The translations under genes were made by a program, and so were the position numbers. From UBA953 sp039797095 (GTDB lineage: Bacteria > Verrucomicrobiota > Verrucomicrobiia > Opitutales > UBA953): DNA of 64,000 bases. The stretch lies in the NCBI GenBank assembly GCA_039797095.1, contig JBDKIN010000202.1, forward strand, positions 1 through 64,000, in the 5' to 3' direction. Below the pieces are notes generated by a model. It ran no database searches. It had not been told where the DNA came from and saw nothing but the letters and a program-made list of their open reading frames with translations. Of the stretch, positions 42,240 through 51,834 are shown in pieces (the stretch's first letter is position 1; every line of letters starts with the position of its first letter).

Positions 42240-43082
42240 ATGTCCGCCGCCCCTTACCATCTCGCGGATCGCGAGGTCGGCGTCGGCGTCCTGAGCGCAC
42301 TGGAAGTCGAAGCGGGTCTAGCCACCGGGCGCCTCTCCGCGGCGACCCTCTCTTGGCGCGAAGGCGAGGCCGCCTGGATGCCGCTGGGCGCGCGTCCGGA
42401 ATTCGCGTCCGCGGTCGGGGCCTTCCGCACGCTCGTGCCTCCGCCGGCGCTCGCTTTCGACGCATCATCCGAGCCGTGGCCAGGTTGGGTGGCTTGGGCG
42501 CAGACCATGCGTGCGATTTGGCGCGCGCCGCGCAGCGTTTTCCGACCTACGACGGAAACTGCCGGCCTAGGGCGATCCGTCGAGTGGTTGGCCATCTCCG
42601 CATTCCTGGTCGCCCCGTTCCTTTACGCGCAGCTGGCTTACACGGGCGGAGTGGCGTCAGAAATCCTCCTCTGGTCGGCCTCGGATAATCCCGTTGTTCC
42701 GCCCACTCGGCTGGACCTCGGACGCTTCGCCGCGTTCCTCGTGGGATTCCCTCTCGTCATGCCCGCCGCGGCCTTCGGAGGCGCGTGCCTCATGCATGCC
42801 GTGCTCGTCATGTTCGGCGGAGGCAAGGCAGGCCTGCGCGTGACCTTCCGCCTCGTGGCCTACGTCGGAGGCGCGATGCTGATGCCGGCGATCGTCCCAT
42901 GCGGCTGGTTGCTCTCGCCTTTGCTGACCGTCGCCTACTTGTCGGTGGCTCTGCCGACGGCCCACCGCGAATCCGCTTGGAAACCCATCCTGGCCTTGGC
43001 GGTCGCGGGCTTCGGCGCTGGCTGCGTGGCCGTGGCCTTCATGGCCCTGGCGATCTGGCCCTTCTTCCGGCCGATGGGCTGA
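42240..43082 (+). CDS. GYF_2-domain membrane protein, tandem copy 1
   Basis: This is a 280-residue protein. Residues 1-55 form a GYF_2 (DUF4339) domain (ADREVGVGVLSALEVEAGLATGR..., with SWREGEAAWMPLGARPEF), and the rest is a Yip1-like membrane domain with about five transmembrane helices. The GYF_2 domain probably binds peptides, and the Yip1 part is an integral-membrane scaffold; no function is known. It begins 13 bases after the tRNA. The upstream in-frame start at 42165 lies inside the tRNA and was rejected. It is the most divergent of the three copies. Confidence 0.82.
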   Translation: MSAAPYHLADREVGVGVLSALEVEAGLATGRLSAATLSWREGEAAWMPLGARPEFASAVGAFRTLVPPPALAFDASSEPWPGWVAWAQTMRAIWRAPRSVFRPTTETAGLGRSVEWLAISAFLVAPFLYAQLAYTGGVASEILLWSASDNPVVPPTRLDLGRFAAFLVGFPLVMPAAAFGGACLMHAVLVMFGGGKAGLRVTFRLVAYVGGAMLMPAIVPCGWLLSPLLTVAYLSVALPTAHRESAWKPILALAVAGFGAGCVAVAFMALAIWPFFRPMG

Positions 43083-43128
43083 GCGGGGCTAGGCTTGCGA
43101 GGGAGGTCGCTCCGCCTATCAAAGACCT

Positions 43129-43977
43129 ATGCAGATTCACGTCGCCCGTCACCAACAGCAGCTCGGGGTCTTCGCCGCCGCGGACATCCTCGCCGGCTTG
43201 TCTTCCGGCCGCTTCCTTCCCTCCGACCTCGCCTGGCGCGAGGGCATGGCCGTGTGGACGCCCCTCGGCGACTGGGCCGAGTTCCGCGGCGCCGGCGTAC
43301 CGCCTTCTCCTTCCGGTCTTGCGCAGCCTGCGGACGCCCCTGCCATGCCGTCCTGGGAGCGTGGTGCCTCGTTGGGCAACTTCATCGCGACCATCAAGGA
43401 GGTCGCCCTCGATCCGGTACGGACCTTCGCGAACCTGCGCGACGGTGGCTACGCCCGCCCGATCTCCTTTACCTATTGGTCGCTGCTGCCGGCCTGGCTC
43501 TGCGGCAGCCTGCTCTACGGCGCGCTCTTCGGCTTCATGGCGACGGTGGGCGCCGCCGCTTTGCCCCGCGCCGACGATCCTTTTTCGACTTGGATCGCCG
43601 GCGTCGGTCCGCTCGTGGCCGCCTTGGCGATCTCCGCTTTCCTGGGCGTATTCTTCCTTTTCGTGCCTCTCTTCAATTTCGTCGGCGCCGGCATCACCTA
43701 CCTGCTGCTGCTGCCTTGGGGTCCCTCCGGCGGCTACGCGCAGACCTATCGCGCCAATGCTTACGCCTATGGGGCGTTCATGCCCTTCGCCTTCATCCCT
43801 TGCCTCAATTACGTCGCCATGCCGTGGCAGCTGGTGGCGGCCATCATCGCCCATTCGCAGGTCCACCGGATCGCTTGGTGGAAGGTCACGATCTCGCTCG
43901 TCGTGATCCCTTGCCTTTGCGTCTGCGGAATCTATGCGATGTTGTTCGCGGTCGTCGCCAAGAACTTCGCGGGCTGA
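43129..43977 (+). CDS. GYF_2-domain membrane protein, tandem copy 2
   Basis: This is a 282-residue protein with an N-terminal GYF_2 domain (MQIHVARHQQQLGVF, LAWREGMAVWTPLGDW) followed by a linker and a Yip1-like domain with about five transmembrane helices. The GYF_2 domain is nearly identical to that of the next gene. The three copies lie on one strand with gaps of 46 and 6 bases, so they form one tandem family. The function is unknown. Confidence 0.83.
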   Translation: MQIHVARHQQQLGVFAAADILAGLSSGRFLPSDLAWREGMAVWTPLGDWAEFRGAGVPPSPSGLAQPADAPAMPSWERGASLGNFIATIKEVALDPVRTFANLRDGGYARPISFTYWSLLPAWLCGSLLYGALFGFMATVGAAALPRADDPFSTWIAGVGPLVAALAISAFLGVFFLFVPLFNFVGAGITYLLLLPWGPSGGYAQTYRANAYAYGAFMPFAFIPCLNYVAMPWQLVAAIIAHSQVHRIAWWKVTISLVVIPCLCVCGIYAMLFAVVAKNFAG

Positions 43978-43983
43978 TTTTCC

Positions 43984-44868
43984 ATGCAGATCCACGTCGC
44001 CCGCAATTCCGCCCAGCTCGGAGTCTTCTCCTCGGAAGAGGTCGGCGCCGGCCTCTCCTCCGGCCGCTTCCTCGCCTCCGACCTCGCTTGGCGCGACGGC
44101 ATGGCCGCATGGACGCCGCTCGGCGACTGGCCGGAGTTCCGCGGTGCGGGCGTGACGTCTTCGCCGGGAGAGATTTCCGCGCCTGCGTCGGCCGCTTCGC
44201 CGATCCCTTGGGAGCAGGGCAAATCCCTGGGAGCTTTCTTCGCGACGATCAAGCATGTGGTCTCAAGCCCGTCTTCGCTCGCCTCCGGCCGATTCGCCTT
44301 CGGGGATTGGCTGACCTTCTGCTACGTCGGCATCCTGTTTTCCTTGCCGTTCCAGTTGTTCGCCCTGCTGGCCTACGGCGACAAGAACGTCCAGGTCGGC
44401 CAGTTCCTCGAGCGCCTGAATATCCCGGGGCTGAACGAGGTCGCCCAGCAGATGATCCAAGCTCCGCCCGCGCCGGTCGCCTTCACGCTCATCGGCGCGG
44501 TCATCGGCCTCGCCTTCGCGCCGCTCATCTACGCTTTCATGGGCGTCCTCCATTGGCTGGGTCAGCGTGTCTTCCGCTATCAGGTGCCGCTCGAGCGGAC
44601 GGTGGCCATCTCCCTGCTGACGACTGCCGCGGTCGTCGTGCTGACGGCCCCGCTCCAGTTCCTCGGCTTCAGCCTCGTCACGCAGATGAGCGTCACCTTC
44701 GTGACCTTCGTGCCTGTGTGCGTGATCTATTTCCGCGCCCTCGGCGCCGCCACGGGCATCAATCCATGGGCCCAGTTCGGCATCTCCTGCTTCGTGTGGT
44801 CCGTGGTGTGCGGTTGTTGCTGCTTCCTTCCGGGCATCCTTCTCTGGGCTGCGGCGGTCACGCGCTGA
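43984..44868 (+). CDS. GYF_2-domain membrane protein, tandem copy 3
   Basis: This is a 294-residue protein with the same layout: GYF_2 domain (MQIHVARNSAQLGVF, LAWRDGMAAWTPLGDW), then a Yip1-like domain with about five transmembrane helices. The last segments are cysteine-rich (CCCFLPG). The GYF_2 part is the closest match to copy 2, with the membrane part more divergent. The DUF2752 gene follows after 3 bases. Confidence 0.83.
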   Translation: MQIHVARNSAQLGVFSSEEVGAGLSSGRFLASDLAWRDGMAAWTPLGDWPEFRGAGVTSSPGEISAPASAASPIPWEQGKSLGAFFATIKHVVSSPSSLASGRFAFGDWLTFCYVGILFSLPFQLFALLAYGDKNVQVGQFLERLNIPGLNEVAQQMIQAPPAPVAFTLIGAVIGLAFAPLIYAFMGVLHWLGQRVFRYQVPLERTVAISLLTTAAVVVLTAPLQFLGFSLVTQMSVTFVTFVPVCVIYFRALGAATGINPWAQFGISCFVWSVVCGCCCFLPGILLWAAAVTR

Positions 44869-44871
44869 TCG

Positions 44872-45294
44872 GTGTTCCGGCTGATCCGCAGACCTGCCTA
44901 TCCGGGCGAGCTCAACCACGAGCTCGTCTGGCCGGCCGTGTTCCTGTCCGGCGCGGTCTTCGCCTGGGGTTGGTTCCTGTCCGGGTTGCAGCTGCCGCAA
45001 TGCTTCTTCATCCGCCTGACCGGGCTGCCTTGCCTGGGCTGCGGCGGCACGCGCTGCGCCCGCAATCTGGTGAACCTGGATTTCGGCCAGGCCTTCCTCT
45101 ATCACCCCGGCTTCTTCTTGGTCGTCCTGCTGGCGTCCTTGTGGACGATCTACGCCGGACTCTTCTGGATTCGCCGAGATACGCTGCGGCTCCGCTTCTT
45201 CGTCGAGCCGACGCAGGTCCGCCGGTTCCGGGTGATGCTCATCCTCCTGCTTGCGGCCCACTGGGCCTGGCAGTGCTATTACCTGACGCGCTGA
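44872..45294 (+). CDS. DUF2752 membrane protein
   Basis: This is a 140-residue protein that starts at a GTG and has about three transmembrane segments. The DUF2752 hallmark is present: the LTGLPCLGCGGTRCARNL block with the conserved Cys-Gly-Cys-Gly-Gly-Thr-Arg core. Its function is unknown. DUF2752 genes often accompany TM2/GYF_2-type membrane genes, and here the gene sits in the same run as the three GYF_2 copies and just ahead of an anchored nuclease. Confidence 0.85.
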   Translation: MFRLIRRPAYPGELNHELVWPAVFLSGAVFAWGWFLSGLQLPQCFFIRLTGLPCLGCGGTRCARNLVNLDFGQAFLYHPGFFLVVLLASLWTIYAGLFWIRRDTLRLRFFVEPTQVRRFRVMLILLLAAHWAWQCYYLTR

Positions 45295-45295
45295 G

Positions 45296-46243
45296 ATGAT
45301 CCGCAACCTGCTCCGCTTCCTCGGCTGGGTCTGCCTGCTTGTCCTGCTCGCGTCGGGCATCCTCGCGCTGGTCTACTTCCTCTCGGAGCGTCCGCAGAAG
45401 GTCGCCATCGAGCAACGCGTGCTCGACGCCGTGGATACGGTGCGCGAGGACGGCACGACCCCGCGCAAGGTCGTCGATGTGCTGGATCGCTTCGCCGACC
45501 AGACCGTGGCCGTACGTGGCGACGTCGTCCTGGCGCCGCCGCCGGACTTGGCGGCCACCGCGCCCTACGGCGAGCCGACCGACCGATTCGGCCTGAAGCG
45601 CCTGCCGAATCGCGGCTACACGGTCGGTTACGATGACGGCCTACCGGCGCCGCGCTGGTCTTCCTATCGCGTCTTCCCCTTCAAGGACGTCCATCTCGAG
45701 CGGCCTTCCTCTTTCAAGTCCGACGTGCGCACCGCGGCACGTGTCACGACCTCGGAATACGTCCGTTCGGGCTTCGACCGCGGACATCTCGCGCCGAACT
45801 ACGCGATCTCGGTCTGCTATGGCGAAGAGGCGCAGAAGGAGACTTTCCTCCTCAGCAATATCGTCCCGCAGCTGCACGCGCTCAACGCCGGCCTCTGGAA
45901 GGACATGGAGCAGCGCATCATGAAGCGGTATGTCGAGCGCTACGGCACCGTCTGGGTGCAGGTCGGGCCCGTCTTCGCCTCGCCCGCCGCGCAGAAGGTC
46001 GGCCGAGTCCCGGTGCCGACGTCTTTCTGGATGGTGATCTCCGATTACGACGAAGCCGTGGGCGGGATCCGCGCCATCGCCTATCTCGTCCCGCACGAGG
46101 AGAAGTGGCGCGATGCCGAGCTCACGCGCTATGTCGTCAGCATCCGCCGCGTGGAGGAGCTCACCGGCCTGGACTTCTTCCCGAAGCTGCCGCGGCCCGC
46201 GCAGGATCGTCTTGAATCAACGCCCGCGCCGCGCGCCTGGTGA
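45296..46243 (+). CDS. Membrane-anchored DNA/RNA non-specific endonuclease (NUC1/EndoG family)
   Basis: This is a 315-residue protein with an N-terminal membrane helix (FLGWVCLLVLLASGILALVYF). The nuclease domain has the D161-R-G-H164 motif (catalytic His164), Asn188 in TFLLSNIVPQ and Asn197 in LNAGLW, the metal-binding position. It should cleave single- and double-stranded nucleic acid outside the cytoplasm, for nutrient use or defence. It starts 1 base after the DUF2752 stop. Its 3' end overlaps convergent prmB by 27 bases. Confidence 0.88.
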   Translation: MIRNLLRFLGWVCLLVLLASGILALVYFLSERPQKVAIEQRVLDAVDTVREDGTTPRKVVDVLDRFADQTVAVRGDVVLAPPPDLAATAPYGEPTDRFGLKRLPNRGYTVGYDDGLPAPRWSSYRVFPFKDVHLERPSSFKSDVRTAARVTTSEYVRSGFDRGHLAPNYAISVCYGEEAQKETFLLSNIVPQLHALNAGLWKDMEQRIMKRYVERYGTVWVQVGPVFASPAAQKVGRVPVPTSFWMVISDYDEAVGGIRAIAYLVPHEEKWRDAELTRYVVSIRRVEELTGLDFFPKLPRPAQDRLESTPAPRAW

Positions 46244-47167
46244 CGGCAGTTCGCGGCGGAGGTCCGCGGCGTGGATCAGGCAGACGCAGTCGGAACCGTC
46301 GGCCGTGGGCAGCCACATGATCGGCAGCTTGGGCCACGCCTGATGCATCGCCTTCTGCAAGCCCCCGACCTCGATGACGAGGATACCGTGCGGCTTCAGG
46401 GCTTCGCGCGCCTGGGTGAGCAGCTTGCGGATGACGTCGAGCCCGTCCTTGCCGGAGACCAGCGAGCCTTTCGGCTCCTTCTTGAATTCGGCGGGCAGGC
46501 GGCGGTAGATGCCTTCGGGTTCGTAAGGCGGGTTGCTGAGGATCAGGTCGAACTTCGGCCCCTTGGTGAGCGTCGTCATCGTGTCCGTCTCGTGCAGGGT
46601 GATCCGCTTGACGAGCCGGTGGTCGGCGACGTTCAAGGCCGCGACCTCGAGGGCCTGCGCCGAAAGGTCGGTGGCGTGCACATGGGCCTTCGGGAAGCGC
46701 TTGGCGAGCAGGATGGCGAGGCAGCCCGAGCCCGTGCAGACGTCGGCGACGTCGGTCACCTGCGCGACGGGGGGCAGCCACTGCGGGATGGCTTCGGGGA
46801 TGAGCTCGACAAAATACGAGCGCGGGATGATCACGCGTTCGTCGACGCGGAAGCGGAGGCCGCCGAGCCACGTCTCGCCGACGAGGTAGCCGGTGGGCAC
46901 GCGGTCAAAGACGCGGCGCTCGACGAGCGCGAGGAACGCGGCCTTCTCCTTGGCCGTCAGGGGGCGTTCGAAGCACGAGGGCAGCTGCTCCCAGGCCAGG
47001 CCCGTGGCGTGGCCCATGAGGGTGAGGGATTCCTCCTCGGCGTTGACGAAGCCTTGGCCGTGCGCGACGCCGGCCGACTTGAAGAGCCGGTTGGCATGGC
47101 GTAAACAATCACCGCCCGTTCTGAGGCGGGCGGTGGCGGCGGGAGTCGGGCGCGGCGGGGCGCTCAT
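46217..47167 (-). CDS. prmB: Ribosomal protein L3 glutamine methyltransferase PrmB-like
   Basis: This is a 316-residue SAM-dependent methyltransferase of the HemK/PrmC group. Motif I is DVCTGSGC (residues 142-149), the catalytic SNPPY is at 211-215, and the IPRSYFVELIPEAI segment is closer to PrmB than PrmC. PrmB methylates a glutamine of ribosomal protein L3; PrmC acts on release factors. The N-terminal 45 residues are an extension. It lies 18 bases after accC on the same strand. Confidence 0.82.
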   Translation of the reverse strand: MSAPPRPTPAATARLRTGGDCLRHANRLFKSAGVAHGQGFVNAEEESLTLMGHATGLAWEQLPSCFERPLTAKEKAAFLALVERRVFDRVPTGYLVGETWLGGLRFRVDERVIIPRSYFVELIPEAIPQWLPPVAQVTDVADVCTGSGCLAILLAKRFPKAHVHATDLSAQALEVAALNVADHRLVKRITLHETDTMTTLTKGPKFDLILSNPPYEPEGIYRRLPAEFKKEPKGSLVSGKDGLDVIRKLLTQAREALKPHGILVIEVGGLQKAMHQAWPKLPIMWLPTADGSDCVCLIHAADLRRELPSPGARRGR

Positions 47168-47185
47168 CGTCGGCGGCGAGGCCGC

Positions 47186-48562
<1,377 letters not shown>

Positions 48563-48578
48563 GCTCGGAAGTCGGTGC

Positions 48579-49052
48579 TCAGCTGACCTTCACGCGGAAG
48601 AGCGGCTGGCCGAATTCGACCGAGGTGCCGTTGGCGACCAGGCACTCGACCACCGTGCCGGAGATTTCCGACTGGATCTCGTTCATCACCTTCATGGCTT
48701 CGATGATGCAGACGACGGAGTCGGCCTTGATCGGGGAGCCTACGGTGACGAAGGGCGGGTTCTCAGGGGAAGGGGTGGCGTAATAGGTGCCGACCATCGG
48801 GGAGGTGACCAGCTTGATGCTGGGGTCCGCGGCGGCGGGGGCGGCCGGGGCAGGCGCCGCGGCCGCAGGGGCCGGGGTCGCCGCTACGGGGGCGGGGGCG
48901 GCCGCCACAGGGGCGGCCGGGGCGGCAATCGGGGCGCGACCGGGGAGGTCACGCTTGATGCGCAGCTTGAAGTCCTGGTCCTGGATTTCGAACTCGGAAA
49001 GGTCCGACTTCTTCATCAAATCCACGACTTGTTTAATCTTAATTAGGTCCAA
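48579..49052 (-). CDS. accB: Biotin carboxyl carrier protein of acetyl-CoA carboxylase
   Basis: This is a 157-residue protein. The biotinylated lysine is Lys121 in EAMKVMNEI, in a C-terminal biotinyl domain. A long Ala/Pro-rich linker (about residues 40-75) separates it from the N-terminal dimer part (MDLIKIKQVVDLMKKS). A palindromic site lies upstream, between it and the AsmA-like gene. Confidence 0.97.
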   Translation of the reverse strand: MDLIKIKQVVDLMKKSDLSEFEIQDQDFKLRIKRDLPGRAPIAAPAAPVAAAPAPVAATPAPAAAAPAPAAPAAADPSIKLVTSPMVGTYYATPSPENPPFVTVGSPIKADSVVCIIEAMKVMNEIQSEISGTVVECLVANGTSVEFGQPLFRVKVS

Positions 49053-49083
49053 GGTAATGTCCTCCGTGAGGGGGTGCGCCTCT

Positions 49084-49100
49084 CTGATACAGGGTATCAG
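49084..49100. promoter_or_regulatory. Palindrome upstream of accB
   Basis: CTGATAC-AGG-GTATCAG is a perfect 7-bp inverted repeat with a 3-base centre. It lies 32 bases upstream of the accB start and 17 bases after the AsmA-like stop. No T-tract follows on the minus strand, so it is more likely an operator than a terminator. Its regulator is unknown. Confidence 0.45.
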
Positions 49101-49116
49101 GGGGGCAAATCAACCC

Positions 49117-51834
49117 TCATTCCAGAATGCCGGTGGGTATCTTACCTAAGTCATTATCTTTGTTAGTCTTAACTAAATCTTTGAGCGTCGGAATAGCCTG
49201 AGTTTCGGGCTTCGCCAAGGGACCTTTCAGCTTGATTTTGGTGAGGCTGACCAAGGCCCGGTTCAAATTTATGATGTCGAGTGGGTTAAAACCTTGTTTC
49301 CGGGGCAAGGAAAAGTCCCCGACGAAGTTCAGGGTCATCCCCCGGAGGTCGACTTCCCCGGCCAGGTCCAGCCTGGCCTGGGGGCCGGTGATGGTCATGT
49401 CCGGGAAGAAGGCCCTCCCCCCGACGCAGCCGAATGTGCCGGTTGCCCGGTCCAGTTCGTAGGTGGTGGCCCCGACGCCGACGGCTTCGAGTACGCCCGA
49501 GATTCCCCCGAGCAGACGGACTTTCTTCAGCTCGGGGTCGTTTAAAGTGTAGGTGCCCAGTCCGCGGAGTTCGCGCGGTGCCGCGAGGTCGATCCGGCCT
49601 TTGAGGTCGAGGTCCAGTCGGCCCCGTCCTTCCGCTTCCTTCGTCGGCGCCACCGAAGCTTCGCCGAGGTCTTGCATGATCCGCCCGACCTGGGCCGGAT
49701 CACAGTTCTTCAAAGAGAGCACGAAGTCCGGCGCTTGCAAGGGGTCGCCGTTCAGGCGCAGTTCGGCTTCGCCGTCGGCCAGACCGAGGCGGGCGTCGAT
49801 CCGCATGCCGCCGGCTTGGCTCAGCGTCGTGACCTTCAGCCCGCGGCCGGCGATGCCCCACGCCTTGAAGGCGCCGTCGCTCTCGATCGTCGTCCGGATG
49901 TCGAGGCCTCGCTCGAGCGGCGTGAGTTCGAGCGCGAAGCGTCGGCCCGCCGGCAGCACGAGTCCTTGGAGCGCGTCGCCGAAACTCTTGCCGGCGCAAC
50001 GCGCGGCGATCCACGGCTGGAGATCGCCGGCGGCTTTCACCACCGGGCCGGCCAGCACGCCGGGCTTCGACCAATCCCAGGTCGCACTGCCCTCGACTTC
50101 GCCGTCGGCGGCGCTCGTGCCGCCTTGCAGGCGGTGCAGGCCGATGAGCGTGTGCCGTTCGTCGGCATCGACGCTCACCTCCACGCGACGGAAGGGCGCG
50201 CCCATGAAGTCGAAGTTCCGCATCAGCACGCGTCCGCGGGTGCGGCTCGTCAGCGCGCCCCAATGTCCTTGGACTTCGATGAACGCATGAGGATTTTCCC
50301 GCACGAGGAAGGTGCGCCAAAGGTCGATCCACCAATTCCCGAGGACCCGATCGAGGCTGCCGGGCGCGAGTTCGCCGTGGAGCGTCAGGCGGAAGGCGCC
50401 GCCTTCGGCGACGGCGCAGTCCGCTTCGCCGACGACCGAGGCGAGACGCAGGTCGCGCAGTCGCAAGGGCTGTTCGACGCGGCCGGGCAGGAAGTCGAAA
50501 CGGGTGCGCAGCGGCAGGTCGACGCCCGGGCTGATCGCCTCGGCGGAAAGTCCGAGTCCGCGGAAACCGGAGAGCCCCGCTTCGCCGCGGGCGCCGAGGA
50601 GACGTCCTTCGGGCGTGACGGTGACTTCGGCTTCGCGCAGGAGCAGGTCGCCCCGCAGGTCGATGCCGGCCGCGAGCAGGACCGGCGCGACCGCCGGGTG
50701 CGTCGAGATCTCCCGCCCGGAGATCAGGGCATGGTCGATGCGCAGCCGTCGGGTGCCGTCCGCAAGGCTCTCTAGCGAACCGCCCCCGACCGAGGCGGCG
50801 GTATGCGCACGGAAGCCGAGCGTCCAGGGTTGCTCCGCGGACCGACGCGCGGCCCGCAGGTTCATCTGCTGGCAGAGGATTTCGCCGATCCGGACATCAG
50901 TCAGCTCGGCGTCGGCGACGATCTCGCCGCGCAGGCCGGCGCCGCGTACGCGCAAGGCGGCGCGGGCGGCCGTCACGGTCGTGCCCTCCCGCCAGGCGGT
51001 GGTCTCGGCTTCGCCGGCGAGGCGCCAGTCCCGGAGAGCTCCGTCGGCCGCGAGCCGGGCCTCGGCGCCCAGCCGGAGGCCGCGTAGACTGATGCGACCG
51101 AGCTGTTCGCCGGTCTCTTCGCCCAGGAGGGCTTGCGCGGAGAGTTCCGCCGTGCCGTCGCTCCGGCCGGAACAACGGATTGTCACCGTCGCGCCGCCCG
51201 AGCCCTCTGCGGCGGCGAGCGCGGTGTCGAGCGCGCCGAGGAAGCCGGCAAGGCGGCGCGGGAGCGGTGCGGCTTCGGTCGTCGCCGGGCCGGCGCGCAG
51301 GAGGCCGGCGGGTAGTTCGCCGCTGACATGGCAGGTGATCTTGCCTGCGCGCACCTGCGCGATACGGAGGCTGACCCAGCGGCCTTCCTGGGCGACGTCG
51401 AGCGTAAGCTCGTCGATGAGGCTGCGTCGCCTTCCGTCCTGCGCGACGGAAGCCGGGCACCACAGGCGGCCACCGTTCAGGCGTAGGCGGGTCGGCACGA
51501 TCTCGCCGGCGAGGAGACGGGCCGGATGCAGCGCGACCTCCGCGCGGGCGGCGGCGAAGATGTCGCCGGTGAGTCCGTCGAAGGCGACCGTGACGTCGTC
51601 GGCCGCGAGCGTGAGGTCAGGCAGGACCCACAGCGCGCGCGCGCGGAAGTCGACGCCTTGGGCGGCGAGCCGTTCGGTGACGGCTTCGGTGACGAAGTCC
51701 GGCAACCGCACGGGCCCGTCATGGTCGGCGAGCCAGGCCAGACCGAGCTGGGCCGGAAGCAGGAGCAATAGGCAGGTGTTCGTCAGCCCGCGCAGGAAGC
51801 GACGCAACGGTGAGCTGCCGGGCTGCGCTTTCAT
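49117..51834 (-). CDS. AsmA-like large envelope protein
   Basis: This is a 905-residue protein with one N-terminal transmembrane helix (TNTCLLLLLPAQLGLAWLA) and a long, repetitive beta-strand-rich body. It ends in an AsmA-like C-terminal segment (RGRLDLDLKGRIDLAAPREL, ATGTFGCVGGRAFFPDMTITGP, DLRGMTLNFVGDFSL). AsmA/TamB-type proteins are thought to form grooves that carry lipids between the membranes. The start overlaps the DUF4340 stop by 4 bases, so it is translationally coupled to the ABC operon upstream. Confidence 0.72.
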   Translation of the reverse strand: MKAQPGSSPLRRFLRGLTNTCLLLLLPAQLGLAWLADHDGPVRLPDFVTEAVTERLAAQGVDFRARALWVLPDLTLAADDVTVAFDGLTGDIFAAARAEVALHPARLLAGEIVPTRLRLNGGRLWCPASVAQDGRRRSLIDELTLDVAQEGRWVSLRIAQVRAGKITCHVSGELPAGLLRAGPATTEAAPLPRRLAGFLGALDTALAAAEGSGGATVTIRCSGRSDGTAELSAQALLGEETGEQLGRISLRGLRLGAEARLAADGALRDWRLAGEAETTAWREGTTVTAARAALRVRGAGLRGEIVADAELTDVRIGEILCQQMNLRAARRSAEQPWTLGFRAHTAASVGGGSLESLADGTRRLRIDHALISGREISTHPAVAPVLLAAGIDLRGDLLLREAEVTVTPEGRLLGARGEAGLSGFRGLGLSAEAISPGVDLPLRTRFDFLPGRVEQPLRLRDLRLASVVGEADCAVAEGGAFRLTLHGELAPGSLDRVLGNWWIDLWRTFLVRENPHAFIEVQGHWGALTSRTRGRVLMRNFDFMGAPFRRVEVSVDADERHTLIGLHRLQGGTSAADGEVEGSATWDWSKPGVLAGPVVKAAGDLQPWIAARCAGKSFGDALQGLVLPAGRRFALELTPLERGLDIRTTIESDGAFKAWGIAGRGLKVTTLSQAGGMRIDARLGLADGEAELRLNGDPLQAPDFVLSLKNCDPAQVGRIMQDLGEASVAPTKEAEGRGRLDLDLKGRIDLAAPRELRGLGTYTLNDPELKKVRLLGGISGVLEAVGVGATTYELDRATGTFGCVGGRAFFPDMTITGPQARLDLAGEVDLRGMTLNFVGDFSLPRKQGFNPLDIINLNRALVSLTKIKLKGPLAKPETQAIPTLKDLVKTNKDNDLGKIPTGILE

